The notes beneath the pieces were generated by a model. The model had not been told where the DNA came from. It made no database searches and worked only from the letters and a program-made list of their open reading frames with translations. DNA of 64,000 nucleotides. Origin: Megaleporinus macrocephalus (lineage: Eukaryota > Chordata > Actinopteri > Characiformes > Anostomidae). This document shows, in pieces, positions 23,501 to 34,935 of this stretch. Made by a program: the position numbers and the translations under genes. The DNA lies in the NCBI GenBank assembly GCA_021613375.1, contig CM038728.1, positions 32,680,907-32,744,906 of the forward strand, written 5' to 3'. The first letter of the stretch is position 1. Each line of letters opens with the position of its first letter.

Positions 23501-24525
23501 AGTGTTAGTGGTGGTTTAATGTTAACGCTGGTTTAAGTGTTAGTGATGATCTAAGTGTTAGTGGTGGTTTAATGTTAATGTTGGTTTAAGTGTTAGTGAT
23601 GATCTAAGTGTTAGTGGTGGTTTAATGTTAACGTTGGTTTAAGTGTTAGTGATGATCTAAGTGTTAGTGGTGGTTTAATGTTAATGTTGGTTTAAGTGTT
23701 AGTGATGATCTAAGTGTTAGTGGTGGTTTAATGTTAACGTTGGTTTAAGTGTTAGTGGTGGTTTAATGTTAATGTTGGTTTAAGTGTTAGTGATGATCTA
23801 AGTGTTAGTGGTGGTTTAATGTTAACGCTGGTTTAAGTGTTAGTGATGATCTAAGTGTTAGTGGTGGTTTAATGTTAATGTTGGTTTAAGTGTTAGTGGT
23901 GATCTAAGTGTTAGTGGTGGTTTAATGTTAACGCTGGTTTAAGTGTTAGTGATGATCTAAGTGTTAGTGGTGGTTTAATGTTAACGTTGGTTTAAGTGTT
24001 AGTGGTGATCTAAGTGTTAGTGGTGGTTTAATGTTAACGCTGGTTTAAGTGTTAGTGGTGGTTTAATGTTAACGTTGGTTTAAGTGTTAGTGGTGGTTTA
24101 ATGTTAACGTTGGTTTAAGTGTTAGTGGTGGTTTAATGTTAACGCTGGTTTAAGTGTTAGTGATGATCTAAGTGTTAGTGGTGGTTTAAGTGTTAGTGGT
24201 GATCTAAGTGTTAGTGGTGGTTTAAGTGTTAGTGGTGATCTAAGTGTTAGTGGTGGTTTAATGTTAACGCTGGTTTAAGTGTTAGTGATGATCTAAGTGT
24301 TAGTGGTGGTTTAATGTTAATGTTGGTTTAAGTGTTAGTGGTGATCTAAGTGTTAGTGGTGGTTTAATGTTAACGCTGGTTTAAGTGTTAGTGGTGATCT
24401 AAGTGTTAGTGGTGGTTTAATGTTAACGCTGGTTTAAGTGTTAGTGGTGATCTAAGTGTTAGTGGTGGTTTAATGTTAACGTTGGTTTAAGTGTTAGTGG
24501 TGATCTAAGTGTTAGTGGTGGTTTA
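20560..24525. repeat. 53-bp satellite array, about 4 kb
   Basis: About 75 units of 53 bp, each made of three sub-repeats: TTAAGTGTTAGTGRTGAT, CTAAGTGTTAGTGGTGGT and TTAATGTTAACGYTGGT (18+18+17). Spacing is exact, for example GATCTAAG at 20881 and 20934. Most units differ only at GTGATGATC/GTGGTGATC and AACGCTGG/AACGTTGG/AATGTTGG. A few shortened units lack the GATCTAAG third. High uniformity points to recent homogenisation. It also means that the assembled copy number may be unreliable. Confidence 0.97.
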
Positions 24526-25125
24526 ATGTCAGCTCTCAGTGTCCTTGTTAGGACTGCATGCAGTAAAGGAGAACTGAACTTTTCTGTGTGATATGAGCTC
24601 GTTTATTGAAAAAGCAGGGAAAATCAGTTATTGCACAAAATGGACCCTTTAAAAAATCACCCAACACCACACGCGCTTTCCTTCTTTGGGCTCAAAGCGT
24701 CAGAACGGCGTCAGAGAGGTAGGATAACGTATTGACTGGTGTCCATGTTGGTGGTACGTGCAGGGGAGCAGCTGCTAAAGCAGTAAATGATGTGATTAGT
24801 CTCCCTCTGGAGCGTCCAGCAGGTCAGCCATAACTCTGGCCTGGCCACTGAGGCCACCAATCACAATGAAGGGTGAAATTAGCCATTTCCTGCCGTAATC
24901 GCCGGCAGAACGGGGTCACATTTCACACTGCCCTCCAGTAATGCAGCTTAACCCTTTAATCCTGAACCAAAACAGCAGCTATTTCTGCCTTTTAATACCT
25001 TCTTCCCCTTAAAAATGTGATGCCGCACAGTGACGATGATGTTGCATTTATTATAATAAGTAAATGACTCGATCTAGCACAGCGGACAATGACAGACACA
25101 TGAACACGAGTTAAACTGATGCTGA
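24526..25125. other. Unique sequence, no gene seen
   Basis: Non-repetitive DNA between two arrays, GC-richer at about 24680-24920. No open frame of note. Confidence 0.4.
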
Positions 25126-26690
25126 TATGTATAAATGTAGTGTACTGTATACTGTAGAGTATGGTGTACTGAAGTGTTAGGAATACTGTAGTGTACTGTA
25201 TACTGTAGAGTATGGTGTACTGAAGTGTTAGGAATACTGTAGTGTACTGTATACTGTAGAGTATGGTGTACTGAAGTGTTAGGAATACTGTAGTGTACTG
25301 TATACTGTAGAGTATGGTGTACTGAAGTGTTAGGAATACTGTAGTGTACTGTATACTGTAGAGTATGGTGTACTGAAGTGTTAGGAATACTGTAGTGTAC
25401 TGTATACTGTAGAGTATGGTGTACTGAAGTGTTAGGAATACTGTAGTGTATGGAATACTGTAGTGTACTGTATACTGTAGAGTATGGTGTACTGAAGTGT
25501 TAGGAATACTGTAGTGTACTGTATACTGTAGAGTATGGTGTACTGAAGTGTTAGGAATACTGTAGTGTACTGTATACTGTAGAGTATGGTGTACTGAAGT
25601 GTTAGGAATACTGTAGTGTATGGAATACTGTAGTGTACTGTATACTGTAGAGTATGGTGTACTGAAGTGTTAGGAATACTGTAGTGTATGGAATACTGTA
25701 GTGTACTGTATACTGTAGAGTATGGTGTACTGAAGTGTTAGGAATACTGTAGTGTATGGAATACTGTAGTGTACTGTATACTGTAGAGTATGGTATACTG
25801 AAGTGTTAGGAATACTGTAGTGTATGGAATACTGAAGTGTTAGGAATACTGTAGTGTATGGAATACTGTAGAGTATGGAATACTGAAGTGTTAGGAATAC
25901 TGTAGTGTATGGAATACTGTAGAGTATGGAATACTGAAGTGTTAGGAATACTGTAGTGTATGGAATACTGAAGTGTTAGGAATACTGTAGTGTATGGAAT
26001 ACTGTAGAGTATGGAATACTGAAGTGTTAGGAATACTGTAGTGTATGGAATACTGAAGTGTTAGGAATACTGTAGTGTATGGAATACGGTAGAGTATGGT
26101 ATACTGTAGTGTATGGAATACTGAAGTGTTAGGAATACTGTAGTGTATGTTATAGTGAAATGAATGAAATACTGTAGTCTATGGTATACTGAAGTATATG
26201 GTATACTAAAGTGTACGGAATACTGTAAAGTATGGTATACTGTAGTGAATGGAATCCTGAAGTGTATAGTATACTGAAGTGTTAGGAATACTGTAGTGTA
26301 TGGAATACTGAAGTGTTAGGAATACTGTACTGTATGATATACTGAAGTGTTAGGAATACTGTAGTGTATGGTATACTGAAGTGTATGGAATACTGTACTG
26401 TATGATATACAGAAGTGTTAGGAATACTGTAGTGTATGGTATACTGAAGTGTATGGAATACTGTACTGTATGATATACTGAAGTGTTAGGAATACTGTAG
26501 AGTATGGTATACTGAATTGTATGGAATACTGTACTGTATGATATACTGAAGTGTATGGAATACTGTACTGTATGATATACTGAAGTGTTAGGAATACTGT
26601 AGTGTATGGTATACTGAAGTGTATGGTGTACTGAAGTGTTAGGATTACTGTAATGTATTGTATATTGGAGTGCATGGAGTACTTAAGTGT
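25126..26690. repeat. 51-bp (3 x 17) minisatellite
   Basis: Based on the 17-mer TACTGTAGTGTATGGAA. On the left, three variants form a 51-bp unit (GTACTGTATACTGTAGAG, TATGGTGTACTGAAG, TGTTAGGAATACTGTA) in near-identical copies. To the right it breaks down into single 17-mers and diverged copies. Frames rich in Tyr/Ser/Ile on the minus strand are artefacts. Confidence 0.93.
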
Positions 26691-26804
26691 ATGGAATACT
26701 GTGCTCTTGTGTTATAGCTTGGGTAGTAGGAAATAAAACCATGAGACAAGTCTTCTTCTATTCTGTTGAAACTAGCTCTTTCTGCCAGTTCACCATAAGA
26801 CTGA

Positions 26805-26805
<1 letters not shown>
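26691..26805. other. Short unique spacer
   Basis: Nothing recognised between the 51-bp array and the CA repeat. Confidence 0.3.
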
Positions 26806-26871
<66 letters not shown>

Positions 26872-26882
26872 TATATATATGT
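26806..26882. repeat. (CA)n / (AT)n microsatellite
   Basis: About 30 CA dinucleotides followed by a short (AT)n. The His-Thr and Val-Cys repeat frames through it are not genes. Confidence 0.97.
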
Positions 26883-27939
26883 ACAATGGCATTTGGTAGC
26901 AGGTTTTGTTCAATCTGAAAGTAAAGTACGTTTCATAGTTCTGCCCCTCGTGTGTATCAGCAACAGACTCTGTAGCTCAGTGACAGCATAAAACACTTCC
27001 AAGGCTAACGCGACTGAGGAGCTCAGGTTTCGGATTGTTAAAATCATTTCAGCTGACCGAGCTGTAGATAAGTGTCCACTAAAGCCAGACATACACAGAG
27101 TGATATCAGAAATCTTGTTCTTTGTGGACTCACACTGTTCGAAAACACTCACGCTAGCCTCTACAGACCATTTTAAATGAAGATGCTTTATTCAAAATAA
27201 CACGCTGCGCGCTGAGTACTGAGCAGGTCTGCGTAGCACACTGTACACATACATAGCAGGACAGAGTCTGCTCATCAAGACAAAATGTAAACAAACTAAG
27301 AACCTGTCACCTAACAGCTTAAGAGATCAAGAGATCCATAAACTATTGCTTTAAAGGTGCTGGTTATGAATGGTAGACAGAGATTGATGTATTGATCGTC
27401 ACTGATTGGCTCAGGAACACAGAGCTGCTTTAACTGAGGCTGCTTTAAGCAGATTACTCTTCAGGAACATTGCTTCTTCCTGTGGGATCAACGCGGATCA
27501 CAGAGGGACAATCCTGCGGAAATGGACCTGCTCCTGGTCTACTGAAAAGCCACCAAAGGCCCGCAGGTCCGGATAACGCAGCCGCCCGCAGTAATCCCCC
27601 CTCGCTCCGGCCCCTAATCCAGGTTAAACGAAACAGGAAACAGACGCCCTTCCAAGATCTACAATCATCCGAGAGAAAGGAGCTCGTAGAGATTTTTCTT
27701 TGAAACTAAACATTACTCATTTCCTGTTTGACTCTTAAAAGTCAGTTATTGCCCATAAGTGCTGTAAACCAATACGGTCAGATTGTGTCTACGGCCGTGT
27801 TTCTCAGAAATGTGTCAGACAAGTCCATCAGAATCACAGAACGGCTCATGGACCTTAATGGACTCAGAGCTTCTTCCTTAAACTGAACTCCTGAGCAACA
27901 ACCACAATAATAACAATACACAGCCGAGTCACATTATTA
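26883..27939. other. Unique, locally GC-rich non-coding sequence
   Basis: No repeat and no recognised exon. The stretch at 27460-27670 is GC-rich with several CpG and has a CTTCCTGTGGG sequence that resembles joined ETS and RUNX motifs; whether it acts as an enhancer or promoter cannot be told from sequence alone. Confidence 0.35.
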
Positions 27940-28071
27940 TGACCCCCTTCGTAGGTGGCAGTGTTCTGGTTTGGGGAATGTTTTCGCGGCATTCTCTGGA
28001 CCCACTTATTAATGTGGACGACACTCTCAACTGATTTGGGTATGAATCCATCCCTGCAGACCACATACACC
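27940..28071 (+). pseudogene. Tc1-like transposase fragment
   Basis: Plus-strand text reads GGSVLVWGMFSRHS in one frame, matching the conserved G(G)SVMVWGMFS block before the second catalytic Asp of Tc1/mariner transposases. A stop follows shortly after, and then residues like GYESIPADHIH. Only about 130 bp survive and there are no termini, so this is a dead relic. Confidence 0.7.
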
Positions 28072-28661
28072 AGAGATCACTAGTAGGCGGACCGTTGTCC
28101 AATGAGGACGCAGACTGATAAACTTCTGAGAAGGATTTAATTCTGATAGTGTTTATTTTAAGAGGTGGAGCTTTTCTTGTCTTTACAGTATACAAGCTTA
28201 AAAAAACATTCATTTTTATAAAAATTAATTAATTAATTTAAAACAATAAATATTGTTAAAATATACTGAACGGTATTTGTAATTTGTTTTGTTTTTCAGC
28301 CATAAGTTAGAAATTATAATAGTCCGGACCTTGGCCTGAAAAAAAAAAAACCCTGTAACTAGACTGTACTGAATTACTAATAATAATACATTAAACCACT
28401 TTAAATCATATTTAAGGTTCTATTATATTTTGTTCCATTTAATTCAATTCTTTTCTATCCCATTATATTAATTATTAATTTACATTATATTCTGGCTATT
28501 CTATTTAAATTTTTTATTCGATTCTATTTATTATGTTATATTTGGTCATATTCTGTGCAATATGTTTTATTCTATTGTATTCCATTATATTCTGTTCTAT
28601 TATATTCTATCTTTTCTCTTATATTGTATTTTGTTATGTTCTCTTCTGATATATTCTGTTG
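28072..28661. other. Non-coding, AT-rich
   Basis: Increasingly AT-rich with diverged TTCTATT motifs leading into the pentanucleotide repeat. Confidence 0.4.
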
Positions 28662-28711
28662 TTCTATTCTATTCTATTCTATTCTATTCTATTCTATTCT
28701 ATTCTATTCTA
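28662..28711. repeat. (TTCTA)n microsatellite
   Basis: About ten perfect pentanucleotide units. The flanking 28430-28660 contains decayed versions. Confidence 0.95.
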
Positions 28712-29024
28712 TGGGAATCTAGTGCTCTGTATTTAATCAGATCATCAGCAGGTTAGTTATGGTGGTCTCCATCTCCACAGCAATGTAAACACTGGAGCTC
28801 TAGGATCTTCTCACTGGTAGCAGCTCCAGGACAGATGAAGCGTTAGCAGTGCTTTCAGATGCAGTACAGCTTCTCCACGCTGGCTGGTTCTCCTCTGCTG
28901 GGAGGCTGTATTGGAGCTGATCTGAGACCTAAAACCTCACGCCACCTGTTCCTCCTCTGCACGCTTTCAGCTCTGACACAACAAAACACTGAGAGCGTGG
29001 GGAGCTCGGAGAAGCTCCTCCCCA
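28712..29024. other. Unique non-coding sequence
   Basis: No gene recognised. The 176-aa minus-strand frame that covers part of this runs mostly through the adjacent pyrimidine array and is rejected. Confidence 0.35.
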
Positions 29025-30300
29025 TAACACCTCCTATCTCAAAATATCTCCTCTTATAATATATCTCCTGCTTCAAAACACCTTCTCCTCTTAAAACATC
29101 TCCCTCAAAACACCTCCTCCTCTCAAAACCTCTCCTCCACTCTCCTCCCAGAAAAATGTCAACACGCCCAAAACATCTTGTTCTGCAAAACATCTCCTTC
29201 TTAAAAATGTCTATCCACTCCAAATGCCTCCTCACCAAAACATATTCTTCCCATAAACACCTTCTCCTATAAATGCCTACTCCCTCAAAACAGCTCCTCC
29301 TCTTATGACACCCCTTAAAACATCTCCCCTCAAAAAACATCTTCTCCATTATAACACTTTCTTTCTCAAAACACCTCCTCCTCATAAAACATGTCCTTCC
29401 CTTAAAACATCTACTTCTGTTAAAATGCCTTCAACTTATAAACCACCTCCTACTCTCAAAAACATCTCCTCCCCTCAAAAAACATCTCCTCCCTTATAAC
29501 ATCTCCTTCCTTAAAACACTTCCTCCTCTTAAAATATCTCCTCCCCTTAAAACATCTCCCTCAAAACACCTCTTCCTCTTAAAATATCTCCTCCTTTAAA
29601 ACACCTCCTCCTCATAAAATATGTCCTTCCCTTAAAACATCTTTCTGTTAAAACGCCTTCACTTTATAAACCACCTCCTACCCTCAAAAACATCTCCTCC
29701 CCTCAAAAAACATCTCCTTCCTTAAAACACCTCCTCCTCTTAAAACATCTCCTTCTGTTAAAACACCTCCACCTTATAAAACATCTCCTCTCCTCAAAAA
29801 ACATCTTCTCCCTTACAACATCTCCTTCCTTAAAACACCTCCTCCTCCTCTTAAAACATCTCCTTCAGGTAAAACACCTCCACCTTATAAAACATCTCCT
29901 CTCCTCAAAAAACATCTTCTCCTTTATAACATCTCCTTCCTTAAAACACTTCCTCCTCTTAAAATATCTCTTCCCCTCAAAGCATCTCCCTCAAAACACT
30001 TTGTCCTCTTAAAATATCTCCTCCCTCGAAACCTCCTCCTCATAAAACGTCCTTCCCTTAAAACATCTCCTTCTGTTAAAACACCTCCACCTTATAAAAC
30101 ACCTCCTCCCCTTAAAACAAGTCCTCTTTCAAAAAATGTCTCCTTCCAGAAAAATGCCTACCACCTCGGAACATCTCCTCCCCCAAAACATCTTGTTCCT
30201 CAAAACGCCTCCTCCCCAAAACATCATCTGCCCATGAAACACCTCCTCCTACAAATGCCTGCTCCCTCAAAACACCTCCTCCCTCAAACTTCTCCCTCTT
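29025..30300. repeat. Pyrimidine-rich minisatellite (AAAACATCTCCTCCTCTT)
   Basis: Degenerate ~18-19-mers of AAAACAYCTCCTYCTCTT, with longer recurring blocks (for example CTTATAAACCACCTCCTACY near 29430 and 29660; CCTTATAAAACATCTCCTCT near 29770 and 29885). The plus strand is almost devoid of G over more than 1.2 kb. Confidence 0.9.
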
Positions 30301-30598
30301 GACTCAGAGTTTCTGTAAAACCTCCCGGACTCTGAAGGGCCTCCAGCTGCATTATTAATATTCATAAGACTCGTTTTGCCCTCCTCCCCGTCACGTACGT
30401 TAGAACTGTTTATTTTCAGAGGACGCTGTGATTCACTGCAGGCAGATAAAACAGCTTAACAGAGATAAAACAACCTGACAGTATTAAACACTGCGCTTCT
30501 CCTCAAATAAACCCCAAAGAACTTTCTGGTAAAGACAAACGTCTCGGAAACACTCAGATCTTCAGAAAGACGCAGTCAAAACGACCTGCAGAACGTTT
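30301..30598. other. Unique non-coding sequence
   Basis: Non-repetitive, moderately GC-rich. A short stretch near 30440-30480 has repeated GATAAAAC. No exon. Confidence 0.35.
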
Positions 30599-30957
30599 AA
30601 AGAGCCCATATCCTACATTTTATTATATTTCAATAATATTTTGTGGGATATTATTAAAAACACTCAAAGTTCTTTTCCCAACCTCTCCTAATGCCTTAGA
30701 ATAAAACTGCCTGTTGTAATATACGCCCACCGAAGACTGATGTATGTAAATGAGCTCTGTTCTGACTGGCTGTACATCAGTGGGCAGGGCTAAAATTGCA
30801 CGACTGCAGGTATACAAATGCATTGATTTTGTGACATCAGCATTAGTTTCTGTATATAGACTATATGTGTAATCTATATGTGGATATATTACATCACACA
30901 TTTACTCAAGAACAAATAAGTGAGAGAAGTATTTCCATGCTATGGGCCCTTTAACAC
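30599..30957 (+). mobile_element. MITE of the GGGCCC-terminus family (G), near-complete copy
   Basis: Starts TTTAAAGAGCCCATATCC and ends ATGCTATGGGCCCTTTAA, imperfect inverted termini. Internal landmarks are ACTGATGTATGTAAATGAGC, TGTGACATCA and TCTGTATATAGAC. Related copies: 35548-35720 (left part), 37290-37590 (interior and right part) and 60630-60790 (interior). No coding capacity. Confidence 0.75.
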
Positions 30958-30969
30958 AATTATGTAGTC

Positions 30970-31263
30970 TTATTGACCCTTTAATGCACAACATGAGTCA
31001 AACTTGACCTGTATTCATGTCCTATGTTACTGTATGTAATATGATAAATCTATTTAAATCTTTTTTTTTCATTATTTAATGTTCCAAGCGTTTACTTAAA
31101 ATCTAGATTTTGATCTTATATCATTATTTTATAAAAAAACAGTGTTTGTAGATATGTTGTAAATAGAAGGCAGTGATACAAAAATGATATTTATTAGAAA
31201 AGTAAATATAATAAAACTGAAATCAGGATTTGTGATGATAAAAAACAAGTAAATTGAGGAATT
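30970..31263 (+). mobile_element. Short TIR element (family H), truncated copy
   Basis: Begins near CCTTTAATGCACAACATGAG and continues with TTCATGTCCTATGTTACTGT and AACAGTGTTTGT, matching the fuller copy at 58303-58592. Its right end is replaced by the sequence that borders the ACTATACC array. Confidence 0.65.
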
Positions 31264-31343
31264 CATGAAAGCTTGAATGATAAAATTAATTTATTGCAAA
31301 AAAATAGAACATAAACTCTCATTAGGAGCATCAAAGCTTAACT
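31264..31343 (+). repeat. Left copy of an ~75-bp direct repeat flanking the array
   Basis: Contains TTATTGCAAAAAAATAGAAC and CATAAACTCTCATTAGGAGC, closely matching 32057-32130 on the other side of the ACTATACC array. See the findings. Confidence 0.75.
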
Positions 31344-32056
31344 ATACTATACCAACTACACCACTACACTATACTAACTATACCACAATAACACTATATT
31401 ATACCACCATAACACTATACTATACCAACTATACCATTACAGTATACTAACTATACCACCATAACACTATATTATACCACCATAACACTATATTATACCA
31501 CCATAACACTATACTATACCAACTATAGCATTACATTATACTAACTATACCAACTATACCACTACACTATACCAACTATACCACCACACTATACTAACTA
31601 TACCACAATAACACAATACTATACCACTATAACATTATACTATACCACCTATACCACTACACTATACTAACTATACCACCATAATACAATATCATACCAC
31701 CATAACACTATACTATACCAACTATACCACTACACTATACTAACTATACCAACTATACCACTACACTATACTAACTATACCACAATAACACAATATTATA
31801 CCACCACAACACTATACTATACCAACTATACCACTACACTATACTAACTATACCACAATAACACAATATTATACCACCATAACATTATACTATACCAACT
31901 ATACCATTACAGTATACTAACTATACCACAATAACACTATATTATACCACAATAACACAATACTATACCACTACAACATTATACTATACCATCTATACCA
32001 CTACACTATACTAACTATACCACAATAACACTATATTATACCACCATAACACTATA
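31344..32056. repeat. ACTATACC minisatellite, block 1
   Basis: Degenerate tandem units of about 20-60 bp combining CTATACCACTACACTATACTA, ACTATACCACAATAACAC and TATATTATACCACCATAACA. The same repeat returns as block 2 at 33760-34935. Confidence 0.92.
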
Positions 32057-32137
32057 CATGAAATCTTTAATGATGAAATTTATTTATTGCGAAAATATAG
32101 AACATAAAATCTCATTAGGGGCATCAAATGTGCATGA
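32057..32137 (+). repeat. Right copy of the ~75-bp direct repeat
   Basis: Matches 31264-31343 (TTATTGCGAAAATATAGAAC, then CATAAAATCTCATTAGGGGC) and then runs on into GTGCATGAAAGGGTTA, which resembles the right end of family H. Confidence 0.75.
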
Positions 32138-32437
32138 AAGGGTTAAAGAGACATTAGGTTTACAGGTTTTCTGTAATATGAGCCCTTTAAATGTTCAGTA
32201 TGCTGTAAAATGTGAGTGTATGTGGAAGAACAGAGCAGGAGAGCGCTGGATAAATCTGCATTACTCAGTTTCACGTGGGAGCTGACCGCTGTGGCTTTTT
32301 TAAAGTAGATATCAGAAAACTGACTAAGACTCAGCACTGTTTTAAATCACAATGAAAAAACTGTTATGCAAGACACTGACACCCACAGTATGCAGATAGC
32401 CGCACAGAAACAAACTACACACCAACAGAATCGATTT
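32138..32437. other. Non-coding, no recognisable feature
   Basis: Short open frames on both strands carry no known domain. The AATATGAGCCCTTTAAA near 32178 recalls a family G terminus. Confidence 0.3.
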
Positions 32438-32884
32438 TCACCAGTAAGAACAGCAGATCTGATTAGAACAGATGTAAATAATCATACATACAATACAAAG
32501 TAACATGAATATCTTATTGTGAGAGAAGTAGATCAGATCTTGATCCAGTTTGAAGAACAAAGTTAGGTTCCAGATTTCTCCTGGACGCCCCAGACATTGT
32601 ATGAATGTATTCAGTTCCTTCAGCAGCAAATCTTGATTTAGCTTAATGAAGTACTGAGCAGTCAAAGCAGGTATTAGATGAGAACTGTAAATAATACTGG
32701 GTTGTTTCCACAAAGAGAGGCTTGGAAAGGGTTAACTAAACCAACTGATGTATGTAACAACATTACTTACTGTATTATTAATTTAATATTTTAATAATAA
32801 AGTGTTTTGCTGAGTCAATAAAAGCTTCCTGTCTGTATATAAAAGCTTTTTATATATAATAATGTTCCCAAGTGTTTCCATCTC
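32438..32884 (+). mobile_element. Non-autonomous element family M2, copy 1 (ends lost)
   Basis: Over about 300 bp it is nearly identical to 59560-59860 (for example GATCTTGATCCAGTTTGAAG, CTGGACGCCCCAGACATTGT, AAAGCAGGTATTAGATGAGA). Copy 2 has intact termini; here they are lost, and the right end has drifted to CCCAAGTGTTTCCATC. A minus-strand frame of about 90 codons is open in both copies. Confidence 0.75.
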
Positions 32885-33080
32885 CTTGTATCTACACTCA
32901 CTGTCCATTATATCAGCTCCACTGAGCATATAGGAGATATACTTACAGACTGTTGTTCATCTGATTCTCTGTATACACTGTTATTTTGTTCTTCAATAGT
33001 CAGGACCCCCACAAGACCACCACAGAGCAGGTATTATTTGGGTGGTGGATCATTCTCAGCACTGCACTTAAAGCTTTCAT
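32885..33080 (-). mobile_element. E1 element, copy D (partial)
   Basis: Starts TCTACACTCACTGTCCATTA, includes ATCTGATTCTCTGTATACAC, GTCAGGACCCCCACAAGACC and GGTGGTGGATCATTCTCAGC, then stops matching. It corresponds to the end of copy C in reverse. It lies between the two ACTATACC blocks. Confidence 0.7.
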
Positions 33081-33759
33081 CTTTAAAAAGAAAAGAGAAC
33101 AACAGGCTGCTTCAGATCTGAGAACATCCACAGGTGTTTCTGCCCGTCCTTCCACTGTGAGAAGACCCCTCAACACTGTGTAGCTGCAGAAAGTGAGACT
33201 CCTGGAAACAATGTAAGCTGTAATGAAGGTAGAGAGTATAAAAGAGTAAACACCTAATACTGGGTTTAGATTTAGTGGCTTCTGCATATTCTTTTGTTTA
33301 ATTTCATGAAAAATTAGTAACCTATACGTTTTGACTGGGCGTTAAATAGATGACGGGTGGTCTCTGACTTGTGCACAGTGCTGTATTTTGGAGGGGTGGG
33401 CCTGTCGGTCGCTCTCACGTCTCTGAGTAGCAAAACAATAAAGTTGGGTTTAGCTGAATTGAATCAAGCTGGAGTCCAACGGGGAAACAATAATCCCCTC
33501 ACAGAAGTAAAGCTGAACCCACCCATCCCCCCACCACACCCACCAGCAGTCCTGACATTTGAGATGAGAGAGATGAGCTGTGTATTATTAATGAGAGAGA
33601 ATCCAGAGGAAAAGCCGGTGTGTGTTACTTTGTGTGAGACAGACTGAGAAATTTACACTAAGGCTTTTCTGCCCCCAGCATGCCAGCCCCCCCACCCCCA
33701 TACATCACCTACCCAGCAAAACCTCTGACGCTCATTTTACATAAGCATTTACATATAGT
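33081..33759. other. Unique non-coding sequence
   Basis: No repeat or gene recognised; a C-rich stretch (CCCCCCACCCCC-like) is at 33675-33700. The 96-aa plus-strand frame at 33357-33647 has no recognised similarity. Confidence 0.3.
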
Positions 33760-34935
33760 ATACAATAACACTATATTATATCAACTATAACACTATACTA
33801 TATCAACTATACAACTACACTATACTAACTATACCCCTATAACACTATACTATATCAACTATACCACTACACTATACTAACTATACCACTATAACACTGT
33901 ACTATATCAACTATACCACTACATTATACTAACTATACCACTATAACACTATACTATATCAACTATACCACTACACTACACTAACTATACCACTATAACA
34001 CTGTACTATATCAACTATACAACTACACTATACTAACTATACCACTATAACACTGTACTATATCAACTATACAACTACACTATACTAACTATACCCCTAT
34101 AACACTGTACTATATCAACTATACCATTACAGTATACTAACTATACCACTATAACACTATACTATATCAACTATACCACTACAGTATACTAACTATACCA
34201 CTATAACACTATACCACTACACTATACTAACTATACCACTATAACACTGTACTATATCAACTATACCACTACATTATACTAACTATACCACTATAACACT
34301 GTACTATATCAACTATACCACTACATTATACTAACTATACCACTATAACACTGTACTATATCAACTATACAACTACACTATACTAACTATACCCCTATAA
34401 CACTATACTATATCAACTATACCACTACACTACACTAACTATACCACTATAACACTGTACTATATCAACTATACCACTACACTATACTAACTAAACCACT
34501 ATAACACTGTACTATATCAACTATACCATTACAGTATACTAACTATACCACTATAACACTATATTATACCACCACAACATTATACTATACCATTTATACC
34601 ACTACACTATACTAACTATACCACAATAACACTATATTATACCACCATAACACTACACTATAGCAACTATACCACAATAGCAGTATATTATACCAAATAC
34701 ACGGCATTACACCCACTATACCAATACAATATACCAACCATAACACTATACTATACCAACTATACCACTACACTATACTAACTATACCACCATAACACTA
34801 TACTATACCAATATCACTACATTACACTATACCACTACACTATACTAAGTATACCACTATACCACTAAAGTACACCAAAATAACACTATACTATACTAAC
34901 TATACCACTTTACCACAACACTATACTAACTAACC
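33760..34935. repeat. ACTATACC minisatellite, block 2
   Basis: Same repeat as block 1 but more regular: a unit of about 60 bp, CACTATACTAACTATACCAC, TATAACACTGTACTATATCA, ACTATAC, recurs some 18 times, decaying on the right after 34560. Confidence 0.93.

Noticed and set aside
13531..24525. CRISPR-like regular repeats
   Set aside because: The units are head-to-tail with no unique spacers, and the window is vertebrate. They are satellites.
26645..26899. Val-Cys and His-Thr repeat frames
   Set aside because: Produced by the (CA)n microsatellite.
28855..29385. 176-codon minus-strand frame, the longest in the window
   Set aside because: Two thirds of it runs through the pyrimidine-rich minisatellite and the peptide repeats RRRCFE-type units. 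No domain, splice structure or conservation evidence.
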